Shown here: positions 1 through 7,056 of the stretch, piece after piece | Layout: each line of letters starts with the position of its first letter | Position numbering within the stretch: the stretch's first letter is position 1 | From: Sphingopyxis panaciterrae | GTDB taxonomy: Bacteria > Pseudomonadota > Alphaproteobacteria > Sphingomonadales > Sphingomonadaceae | Assembly (NCBI RefSeq): GCF_011762125.1 | Contig: NZ_JAASQN010000001.1 | Location: 558,001 to 622,000 of the forward strand | Direction: 5' to 3' | DNA: 64,000 nt | Translations under genes and position numbers: made by a program | Notes under the pieces: model-generated | Database searches by the model: none | Seen by the model: only the letters and a program-made list of their open reading frames with translations | Told to the model about the DNA's origin: nothing

Positions 1-488
1 TGCCGAAGATAGGGCAATTGGAAATCCGTCCGGTCATCCTCGTCCGTCGACGAGCGGGTGAGAATGAGCTGGACGGGCCGATCGCGGAGCAGGCCGATAT
101 GCTGGCGCGTTTCGGCATCGAAGCCAAAGGTTCGGCCCGGCTGCATCAGATTGTCGAGATAGCGCTTCATCGCCCAGGGCACCGAATAATTCCACATCGG
201 GCAGGACAGCAGGATTTTGTCCGCCCGATCGAAGTCGCCGATCAGCCGCTCGGTCGCGACCCATGCCCGCTTTCCCTCTGCGGTCTGTGGTTCGCCGAAC
301 AGGGGCGCCAGCTTGTGAAAGGCATGGACGGCGCCGAACCCGGGATTGGCGCGGCCGTCGAACACGTCGACGTGGCGAATGTCATGACTGGGATGGCGGA
401 CGCGATAGCGTTCGAGAAACCGGGCCGCCAGCTTTCGCGAGTCCGACCGTTCGCCCTTCGGGCTTCCCGAAATATGAAGCACATTCAT
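1..488 (-). CDS. azoR: FMN-dependent NADH-azoreductase / NAD(P)H quinone dehydrogenase (3' end cut by window)
   Basis: Flavodoxin-like fold oxidoreductase that transfers two electrons from NAD(P)H through FMN to quinones or azo bonds in the cytoplasm. The reading frame begins MNVLHISGSPKGERSDSRKL, where SGSPKGERS is the phosphate-binding loop for FMN. At about residues 95-110 it has PMWNYSVPWAMKRYLDN, the conserved flavin-site motif of the AzoR family (PMYNFxIPxxLKxYxD). About 162 codons are visible against roughly 200 in the family, so only the C-terminus is missing. The ATG overlaps the stop of the MarR gene by one base (TAATG), so the two are co-transcribed and probably translationally coupled. 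The MarR neighbour suggests induction by quinones or electrophiles; that is inference. Confidence 0.85.
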   Translation of the reverse strand, partial: MNVLHISGSPKGERSDSRKLAARFLERYRVRHPSHDIRHVDVFDGRANPGFGAVHAFHKLAPLFGEPQTAEGKRAWVATERLIGDFDRADKILLSCPMWNYSVPWAMKRYLDNLMQPGRTFGFDAETRQHIGLLRDRPVQLILTRSSTDEDDRTDFQLPYLR

Positions 489-967
489 TATATTATCTCC
501 CTGCCATGCGGCTCCCGGCGGTCGAGGTTGGCGATGACGCGGCGCAGCAGCCGTTCGAGCGCCGTCACCTCGGCTCCCGCGATGCCGTCCGTCGCGAGGA
601 TATGGATGTCGCGGGTGACCGAAAGCAGGGCGCTTTCCAGTGCGCGCCCGCGCGGGGTCAGGAAGACCAGCACCTCGCGGCGGTTGCCCGCATTGCGGCG
701 GCGGTCGATCAATCCCTTCTTCTCTAGTTCGCGCAAGGTGACGGCGGCGGTCGCCTCCGACAGCGCCAGCCGTCCCGCGAGCTGGCGCTGGCAGATGCCG
801 TTGCCGTGCCACAATTGCCGCAGGAAGCGCCATTGACCGGGCGATACGCCATGCGCGACGGTCTCCCGCTCCAGCTGCCGCTGGAACGAGCGGAAGGCGC
901 GGCGGGCGAGGTCGTGCAGCGCTTCGTCGGTCCGCGCGCCGCACCCGTCCTTCCGCCGGCCCGCCAC
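488..967 (-). CDS. MarR-family transcriptional regulator
   Basis: A 159-residue winged helix-turn-helix repressor. Residues around 60-110 give the MarR core: a recognition segment (RQLAGRLALSEATAAVTLRE) followed by the beta-wing (LIDRRRNAGNRREVLVFLTPRG). The start is GTG, only seven bases after the stop of the upstream TonB receptor, with no strong Shine-Dalgarno, so it may depend on read-through translation from the receptor. Its stop overlaps the azoreductase ATG. MarR proteins usually repress their own operon and release DNA on binding phenolic or oxidising ligands; here the natural targets are the azoreductase and possibly the whole minus-strand unit that starts at 5122. Confidence 0.85.
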   Translation of the reverse strand: MAGRRKDGCGARTDEALHDLARRAFRSFQRQLERETVAHGVSPGQWRFLRQLWHGNGICQRQLAGRLALSEATAAVTLRELEKKGLIDRRRNAGNRREVLVFLTPRGRALESALLSVTRDIHILATDGIAGAEVTALERLLRRVIANLDRREPHGREII

Positions 968-974
968 GGCCGCG

Positions 975-3197
975 TCAGAAGCCCTTGGTGATTTCCAGCG
1001 CGATCGTCCGCGACGGATTGACGAACACCGCCCAGGTCTGCGCGACGAGCGGCACGCCGAACGACTGGCTGAAAGATATTTTGTTCGTCAGGTTGCGGCC
1101 GATCAGCGCGATCTCGAGATCGTTCGCCTCCGACGCGATCGCCAGCCGGGCGTCGAGCTTGGTATAGCCCGGCATGATATTGTTGGGGTTGCGATCATCC
1201 TGATAGATGGAGGCGCCGGTATAGTCGGCGGCGACGCGGCCGGTCAGCGCCCAGTCCGGCGACACCGGCACCCGGACCTCGGCATAGCTGTTCCATTTCC
1301 ATTCCGGCGCACGGGTCAGCCGGTATCCCGCAAGGTTCATCGTCGTGCAGCCGGCGGGCGCATTATAGACGCAGGCCGCGCCCGGATAGTCGGTATAATA
1401 GGCATCGAGATACGCGAGCGAACCGCCGATCGTCAGGAAATCCGCGACCCGCACCGACATGTCGCCCTCGATCCCGCGTGACCGGGCTTCGGCGGCGTTG
1501 CCGGTGGTGAAGGACGAACCGGTGAAGGACGAAACCTGCAAATTGGTGAAATCGGTCGTGAACGCCGCCATGTTGAGGTGGAGGCGATTGTCGAGCAGCC
1601 GCAGCTTGGCGCCGACTTCCCATGATTTCGCGCGTTCGGGTTCGAACTCGACCCGGCCGGTGAGGCCGAGGCGGCTGTCGTTCGACACATAACCGCCCCC
1701 CTTCGACCCGGTGGCGTAGCTGACATAGACTTGCGCCGCAGGACCGAATTTATAGCTGAGCTTTGCCGAATAATCCCACAATGCCTCGCTGCGCGAGCGG
1801 ACGAAGACATAGCTGGGATAGGCGAGCACGCCCATTTCGCCGGCAATGCGCGCCTGTTTCGATTCACGGTTGTAGCGCAGGCTGCCGCTGAAGGTCAGCG
1901 CGTCGGTCAGGTGCCAATCGACCGCGGCGAAGGGGGAAAGGGCCTCGCTCGTCTGGTGGAAGGGCAAGCGCGCGGTCCCTTGCAACAGCGGGCCGATCGG
2001 CGGCGTCAATATCTTGTCGGCGCCGTTCCAGTAGATTTCCTGCAATATATCCGAGCGGGCGTAGAAATAGGAACCGCCGGCGATCAGGTCGACCGGACCG
2101 ATCGCACCCGAGACGCGGATTTCCTGCGACATTTGTGCGCTGTTTTCGGTGTGGATCGAATCCGAAAAGCGGATCGGGCTGACGTCGATGTCGTTCTGCG
2201 TCCGCGCCCGGAGCCGCTGGTAACCCGAGATCGACGACAGCTCGAAGCCGCCGCCGAGGTCGAGCTTGGCGGTCAGCGTCAGGTTGAGATTGTTGGTGCG
2301 CGAGAATTCGGGATAGGTCGAACTTTGTGCGCGTTCGAAGGACGGACGCTCGGGCGGTCCGCCGACGGCGGCCGATGCGGCGCGGATCTGGTTGCAGAAG
2401 GTGCAGTTGCCGAGACCATTATAGGTCAGGTTGCCGCCCCTGTAATTATTTTCGCCATATTCGGCCTTGAGCAGGATCGAGCCGCCACCGCCCGCGGGTT
2501 CGAACAGCAATTGGCCCCGCACGCCGATATTGTTGTTGCTGTTGTCGTCGCGCCCGGTGACGCGATTATACATATAGCCGCCCTCATGCCCCGCCTGGAA
2601 GCTGAGCCGCGCGCTGAGGCTGTCGGTCAGCGGCCCCGACACGAAACCGCCGCCGCCATAGCCGCCATTCTCGAACTCGTAGCGGCCGCGCAGCTGGGCC
2701 TCGAACTGCCGCGTCGGGGCGCGGCTGATCACGCTGATCGCACCGGCGTTGGTATTCTTGCCGAACAGCGCGCCTTGCGGGCCGCGCACCACCTCGACCC
2801 GCGCAACGTCCATCATCGCGGTCTGCATCGATCGCGAGCGCCCCGAATAGACGCCGTCGATGAAGAAGCCGACCGACTGTTCGAACGCGAGGTTGCCGCC
2901 GCCCGAACCGAGCCCGCGCATCGACACGACGAAATTGCCGTTGGTCTGGTCGATCTGGAGGTTGGGGACGCTCGACTGAAGGTCGTTGAACTGGCGGATT
3001 CCCATCGCTTCCATGCCTTCGCCGCTGATCGCGGCGACCGACAGCGGGACGTCGAGCAGCGTCTGCTCGCGCTTCGTCGCAGTCACGACGATCTCGGCAT
3101 CCCGGTCGGCGGGTGACGTATCGGTCTGGGCAAAAGCGGTGACCGGAACGGTCAGGCCGGCGAGCAGTAGCGAACGGAACAATATAATCCGGTTCAT
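975..3197 (-). CDS. TonB-dependent outer-membrane receptor
   Basis: A 740-residue receptor. It starts with a Sec signal peptide (MNRIILFRSLLLAGLTVPVT, cleavage after AFA-Q), then a TonB box (AEIVVTATKREQ) and a plug domain to about residue 160 that contains VEVVRGPQGALFGKNTNAGA. The rest is a 22-strand beta-barrel ending in a C-terminal aromatic strand (TIALEITKGF). ATG is preceded by GGGAGGG. The plug type (LLDVPLSVAAISGEGME) is the broad sphingomonad class used for aromatics, sugars or peptides, not a specific siderophore class. It lies 136 bases downstream of a flavin monooxygenase on the same strand, so it may import that enzyme's substrate. The substrate cannot be read from sequence. Confidence 0.9.
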   Translation of the reverse strand: MNRIILFRSLLLAGLTVPVTAFAQTDTSPADRDAEIVVTATKREQTLLDVPLSVAAISGEGMEAMGIRQFNDLQSSVPNLQIDQTNGNFVVSMRGLGSGGGNLAFEQSVGFFIDGVYSGRSRSMQTAMMDVARVEVVRGPQGALFGKNTNAGAISVISRAPTRQFEAQLRGRYEFENGGYGGGGFVSGPLTDSLSARLSFQAGHEGGYMYNRVTGRDDNSNNNIGVRGQLLFEPAGGGGSILLKAEYGENNYRGGNLTYNGLGNCTFCNQIRAASAAVGGPPERPSFERAQSSTYPEFSRTNNLNLTLTAKLDLGGGFELSSISGYQRLRARTQNDIDVSPIRFSDSIHTENSAQMSQEIRVSGAIGPVDLIAGGSYFYARSDILQEIYWNGADKILTPPIGPLLQGTARLPFHQTSEALSPFAAVDWHLTDALTFSGSLRYNRESKQARIAGEMGVLAYPSYVFVRSRSEALWDYSAKLSYKFGPAAQVYVSYATGSKGGGYVSNDSRLGLTGRVEFEPERAKSWEVGAKLRLLDNRLHLNMAAFTTDFTNLQVSSFTGSSFTTGNAAEARSRGIEGDMSVRVADFLTIGGSLAYLDAYYTDYPGAACVYNAPAGCTTMNLAGYRLTRAPEWKWNSYAEVRVPVSPDWALTGRVAADYTGASIYQDDRNPNNIMPGYTKLDARLAIASEANDLEIALIGRNLTNKISFSQSFGVPLVAQTWAVFVNPSRTIALEITKGF

Positions 3198-3333
3198 GTT
3201 TCCCTCCCATATCCGGGAGCTCCTTGCCCCGCCTCGAGGCGGATTGTCGGGGAGCTTCCCTGTCGTTGACGTTGTCGTTGCGTTGGCGTTTCTGTTGCAG
3301 TCTTGCTTGCGTGGAGCGGCGAATGCGTCGCGG

Positions 3334-4599
3334 TCAGTAGATCAGCGAATTGGGTTCCATCCCGAGCAGGGCTCGGCCGTGCAGTTCGGAGGCCGCGTCG
3401 ATGTCGTAGATGACGTGGTTCGACATGACGTTGACGTCGCGCAGGTGCCGCTGCAGCGGGTTGCCGCGCATATGCGCCCCGGCGCCCGCCGCTTCGACCA
3501 GCGAGCGGATCGCGCCGCGGCAAATCTCGACCGCGCTCGCGATCTGCATCCGCATGAAGCTGCGCTGCTCGAAATTCGCCGGGACAGGCCCGCCCGCCAG
3601 TTCGACATTGCGGTTGACCGCGGCGCGCAGCAGCATCTCGGCGGTCGCGATCTGGACGTTCGCGTGACCGAGGCGCATTTGCGCGGCGGGCTTGTCCGCT
3701 TGCTTGTTCGTGCTGCCCGGGATGACCCGTTGCCCAAGCTGCTCGGCGAAGGTCGCGACCGCCGCGCGCCCGATCCCGACCGCGCCGATCGCGGCGGTGA
3801 CGCCCAGGAACGGCGTCATCGGCTGACGATAGATCGGGTTATCGTAAAGCCGCGCACCATGGCTGGTTCCGGCGCGCATGTCGTTCATGTTCATCGTACG
3901 ATATTCGGGGATGAAGGCGTCGGCGATGAACAGGTCGTGGCTGCCCGTGCCCTCCATTCCGTCGATGTGCCAGGTGTCGAGCACGACGACCTCGCTCGTT
4001 GGCAGCGCACAGAAGAGCGCGCGGCGATCGGGATCGTCGGGAATGGCGCAGGCCACCATCACCCAATCGGAATTCATGACCCCCGTGCCCCATTTCCAGC
4101 GGCCCGAAATGCGATAGCCGCCCTCGACCGGGATCGCCTTGCCCGGCGGCGCGGTCACCCCGGGGGCGATCACATAGGGGACATGATCGGCCCCGCCGCC
4201 GCCGAATATCTCATCCTGGAATGGCTCGGGGAATTGCGAGAGCATCCAGACATGCTCGACGCAGAAGGCAGCGACCCAGCCGGTCGAGGCGCAGCCCTCG
4301 GCGAGCGGCAGCATCGCGTCGAGGAAGCTGTCGACGTTGAACTCGAGCCCGCCATATTTGCGCGGCAGGAAATGATAGAAACAACCTGTTGCCCGGATCG
4401 CGTTCCAGACGGCGGGGACGGGGCGGCGTCCTCGCTCGCACTCCGTCGCGTGCCGCGCGAGCAGCGGTTTGAGCGCCGTGGTCCGCCGGACCAGTTCTGT
4501 GGGGGTAAGCACCGCCAGCCCGGCGCGCGACAGGAAATCATCTCCGGCCGGGATCGCCGGCTGCACCGTCGGGGGTAATTCCATGTCGGCCACTGCCAC
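3334..4599 (-). CDS. Class-D flavin-dependent monooxygenase (acyl-CoA dehydrogenase fold, HsaA/DszC-like)
   Basis: A 421-residue protein with the acyl-CoA dehydrogenase fold but lacking the usual catalytic-Glu context, as in reduced-flavin monooxygenases (HsaA, DszC, HpaB-type oxygenases). Landmarks are an N-terminal helical domain (AIRATGCFYHFLPRKYGGLE), a middle beta domain (GGYRISGRWKWGTGVMNSDW) and a C-terminal helical bundle with HLRDVNVMSNHVIYDIDAA, typical of the family. Such enzymes hydroxylate aromatic or steroid-like substrates using FADH2/FMNH2 supplied by a separate reductase; no classical flavin reductase is visible nearby. The start is GTG at 4599 with GGAGAGGAGA just upstream; an ATG five codons in is the alternative. 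A perfect operator palindrome lies immediately upstream, after the MarR gene. Confidence 0.8.
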   Translation of the reverse strand: MAVADMELPPTVQPAIPAGDDFLSRAGLAVLTPTELVRRTTALKPLLARHATECERGRRPVPAVWNAIRATGCFYHFLPRKYGGLEFNVDSFLDAMLPLAEGCASTGWVAAFCVEHVWMLSQFPEPFQDEIFGGGGADHVPYVIAPGVTAPPGKAIPVEGGYRISGRWKWGTGVMNSDWVMVACAIPDDPDRRALFCALPTSEVVVLDTWHIDGMEGTGSHDLFIADAFIPEYRTMNMNDMRAGTSHGARLYDNPIYRQPMTPFLGVTAAIGAVGIGRAAVATFAEQLGQRVIPGSTNKQADKPAAQMRLGHANVQIATAEMLLRAAVNRNVELAGGPVPANFEQRSFMRMQIASAVEICRGAIRSLVEAAGAGAHMRGNPLQRHLRDVNVMSNHVIYDIDAASELHGRALLGMEPNSLIY

Positions 4600-4626
4600 A
4601 ATCTCCTCTCCAGTTCTGAAGGGGAG

Positions 4627-4647
4627 TTTGTCAGGTAAACTGACAAA
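4627..4647. promoter_or_regulatory. Inverted-repeat operator in the monooxygenase promoter
   Basis: TTTGTCAG-N5-CTGACAAA is a perfect 8-bp inverted repeat in the 64-base gap between the MarR gene (stop 4664) and the monooxygenase start (4599). Reading toward the monooxygenase, a TTGACT hexamer (4650-4645) runs straight into the palindrome, so a bound dimer would block a sigma-70 promoter there. A second, weaker pair AATAGT-N6-ACTATT (4651-4668) overlaps the marR stop. The likely binder is the adjacent MarR protein; this is inferred from position. Confidence 0.65.
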
Positions 4648-4663
4648 GTCAATAGTATTCTAA

Positions 4664-5122
4664 CTATTTCCCTTGGCGCGGCCGCAGGTCCGGAATCGGC
4701 CCCCAATCCGTCGCAATTGCGTCATCGAGCGCGCGCAGATGATCCTCCCCGATGCGGGCTTCGAGATGCCGGTGCAGTCCCTTCATGACCGTTTCGGCGG
4801 CATGACGCAGCGGCGACGAGTCGGGGTGAAAGGTGATTTTCTGCGCGCGCTTGTCGCGTGGATCGGGTTCGGCGATCAGGACGTTGCGCTCGACCAGCGT
4901 CGCGATCAGCTGGCTCATCGACTGGCGCGTGATTCCGAGGTTCGCGGCGAGCCGCGCGGGACGCGTTTCGCCCATCGCGATGTTCGCGAACAGCATCGAT
5001 TGGGTGCGCGTCGGCGTCGGCCAGCCGTCGCGGCGCAGGTTGGACTGAAGCGCCTCGTCATACCAATAGACCGCTCGCAACAGGTGGATCATGGTCATGG
5101 GGTAGCTGGGTGGCTGCGTCAT
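4664..5122 (-). CDS. MarR-family transcriptional regulator
   Basis: A 152-residue winged-helix regulator. The helix-turn-helix is ARLAANLGITRQSMSQLIAT and the wing is VLIAEPDPRDKRAQKITFHP, both textbook MarR. I chose the ATG at 5122 (MTQPPSYPMT); the frame stays open 22 codons further upstream, but that segment is Arg/Ser-rich and unlike the family, and AAGGATC lies before 5122. It is the first gene of a minus-strand series (MarR, monooxygenase, TonB receptor, MarR, azoreductase). The operator at 4627 just downstream suggests it represses the monooxygenase, plausibly lifting on binding the aromatic substrate. Confidence 0.85.
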   Translation of the reverse strand: MTQPPSYPMTMIHLLRAVYWYDEALQSNLRRDGWPTPTRTQSMLFANIAMGETRPARLAANLGITRQSMSQLIATLVERNVLIAEPDPRDKRAQKITFHPDSSPLRHAAETVMKGLHRHLEARIGEDHLRALDDAIATDWGPIPDLRPRQGK

Positions 5123-5316
5123 CGGTTGATTTGATCCTTTTTTGGAACCGGCTGGCGATGGACCGGAAAATCTTGTCGAAGATCGCATTTCTTTCCGCCT
5201 TCGCCGCAGTATAGGGATTTCGGCGGGGGCGGCGCAACGGGCGCTTAACCTGATGCGCCTACATCTTCCGGATCATGCCGCTACCCTTCGGACTCGATAC
5301 ATTAAGGACCGGCTTC

Positions 5317-6867
5317 ATGCGCCACAGGGTCAAGATTTTCGACGCGGGGTTCATCTTCGTCGTGCTGCTCGCGGTCGGCCTCGTCGCCCTCGAAGTCGAC
5401 ATCATCCTGCATCAGGGCCATGTGACCCAGCACGAACAGACGATCGAACTCGACGAACTGCTGATTCTCGCCACGCTCTTCGTTTCGGGCGCCCTTTTCT
5501 ACACCTGGCGCCGCGCCCGCGAGCATAAGCGCGAGAATGCGGCGCGGATCGCCGCGGAAGGCGAAGTGCTCCAGCTCGCGCTGCACGACCCGCTCACCGG
5601 ACTGCCGAACCGCCGCCAGTTCGATCAGGCGCTGAAGGCCGCGCTGGAGGCGGTACCGGCGGCGCCCGAGGCGCATGCGGTGCTGCTTCTCGACCTCAAT
5701 GGCTTCAAGAAGATCAACGACGTCCACGGCCATCCGGTCGGCGACCAGGTGCTGATCCATGTCGGTCTGCGCTTGCTGAGGGCGGCGCGCGAAGGCGATC
5801 TGGTCGCACGCCTCGGCGGCGACGAATTCGTCGTCCTTGCGCGCAATGTCGCGGGCCCCGACGGTGCGGCATCGATCGGCCTGCGGATATTGGAGGGCTT
5901 GACCGAACCGGTCGCGATCGGCGGATTGCGGCACCAGGTCGGCGCATCGATCGGCATCGCGCTCGCGCCGCAAGATGGCGTCAATGCCGAAGAATTGCTG
6001 CGCAAGGCCGATGTGGCGCTTTACCGCGCAAAGTCCGAGAAGAAATCGGGCCTGCATTTCTTCGAGGAAGCGATGGACGAGCGGCTGCGCGAGCGCGACC
6101 GGCTCGAAAAGGCGCTGCTCGCCGATATGGGGGGCGCCGCGTTTCAGCTCTTCTTTCGCCCTGCTGCCGGTGCCGGGGGCGCCGCGGTCGCGCGTTTGGA
6201 GGCGCAACTCGTGTGGCGGAGCGCCGAATTCGGCGACCTCGCGCCCGAGCGCTTCGTCCCCGTCGCCGAAGAAGCCGGCGTCCTCGCCGAACTGGTCGAG
6301 GGCGCGCTCGCACGCGCCTGCGCCGAGGCGGTGCAATGGCCCGCCACGGTGCGGCTGGCGTATAATCTTCCCGGGCCGCTGCTGCACGACGCCGGCCTTG
6401 CCGAGCGCCTGCTGTCGGTCATCGCTGGGACGGGGTTGTCGCCGGCGCGGATCGAACTGGAGATCGACGAAGGCGCGCTGGTGCGCGACACCGCCGCCGC
6501 GCACGCGCTGATCGGTCCGCTGCGCGAGGCCGGGGTGGCGGTCGTCGCCGATCATTTCGGGACGGGCTATTCGAACATCCAGAATTTGCAGAAACTCAAG
6601 CTCGACGGCGTCAAGATCGACCCCAGTTTCGTCGCTGCGATGGTCGAGGACAGCAAGGCAGCGGCGATGGTGCGGGCGCTGGTTGCGGTCGGTCAGGGCT
6701 TCGAGCTGTCAGTGCGCGCCGACGGCGTCCGCACCGCGGCGCAGGAAGCCGCGCTCGCCGCGCAGGGGTGTCAGCTTACCCAGGGCGACCTGTATGGCGG
6801 CCCGCTCACCGCCGCACAGGCGCTGGCGGCCGTTCGGGGCGGCGGGACCGGCATGTCAGGCGACTGA
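5317..6867 (+). CDS. Membrane GGDEF protein with degenerate EAL domain (diguanylate cyclase)
   Basis: A 516-residue protein. Two N-terminal membrane helices (about residues 7-30 and 48-66) flank a short periplasmic loop. The GGDEF domain (about 90-250) has DPLTGLPNRR, an intact RLGGDEF active site (about 167-171) and an RxxD product-inhibition site (REGD) exactly five residues before it, so it should make c-di-GMP under feedback control. The following EAL domain (about 280-505) is decayed: EAL reads EAQ, the DDFG metal site reads DHFGTGYS, and the usual EGVE-type motif reads RADGVRT. It is therefore probably not a phosphodiesterase but a c-di-GMP sensor or a relic. ATG 5317 is chosen for the AAGGA eight bases upstream; an in-frame ATG at 5275 has no ribosome site. 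Confidence 0.85.
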   Translation: MRHRVKIFDAGFIFVVLLAVGLVALEVDIILHQGHVTQHEQTIELDELLILATLFVSGALFYTWRRAREHKRENAARIAAEGEVLQLALHDPLTGLPNRRQFDQALKAALEAVPAAPEAHAVLLLDLNGFKKINDVHGHPVGDQVLIHVGLRLLRAAREGDLVARLGGDEFVVLARNVAGPDGAASIGLRILEGLTEPVAIGGLRHQVGASIGIALAPQDGVNAEELLRKADVALYRAKSEKKSGLHFFEEAMDERLRERDRLEKALLADMGGAAFQLFFRPAAGAGGAAVARLEAQLVWRSAEFGDLAPERFVPVAEEAGVLAELVEGALARACAEAVQWPATVRLAYNLPGPLLHDAGLAERLLSVIAGTGLSPARIELEIDEGALVRDTAAAHALIGPLREAGVAVVADHFGTGYSNIQNLQKLKLDGVKIDPSFVAAMVEDSKAAAMVRALVAVGQGFELSVRADGVRTAAQEAALAAQGCQLTQGDLYGGPLTAAQALAAVRGGGTGMSGD

Positions 6868-6918
6868 TTGGAGCGGATTTGATCGTCAGGAAACGACCGG
6901 TTGCTGCCCTTCCTTTCA

Positions 6919-7044
6919 TCGTCACCCCGGACTTGATCCGGGGTCCCGCTTGTCCTTGAAAACTGCTGGTGCCCTCAAAAAAAGCGGGATCCCGGGTCAA
7001 GCCCGGGATGACGAAGGTGAGTGGAGCTCATGGCAGCTCCCCAC
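6919..7044. repeat. REP-like dispersed palindromic repeat, copy 1
   Basis: Two facing ~32-base arms (6919-6950 and 6983-7014) are imperfect inverted copies of each other, each itself palindromic around CCGGACTTGATCCGG or CCCGGGTCAAGCCCGGG. They are followed by a small third hairpin, GGAGCT-CATGGC-AGCTCC. The same composite unit, in the same orientation and nearly identical, recurs at 22571-22696. It sits between converging genes and could act as a bidirectional terminator. Related palindromes are common between genes in alphaproteobacteria. Confidence 0.85.
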
Positions 7045-7056
7045 CAAAACCGCCGT

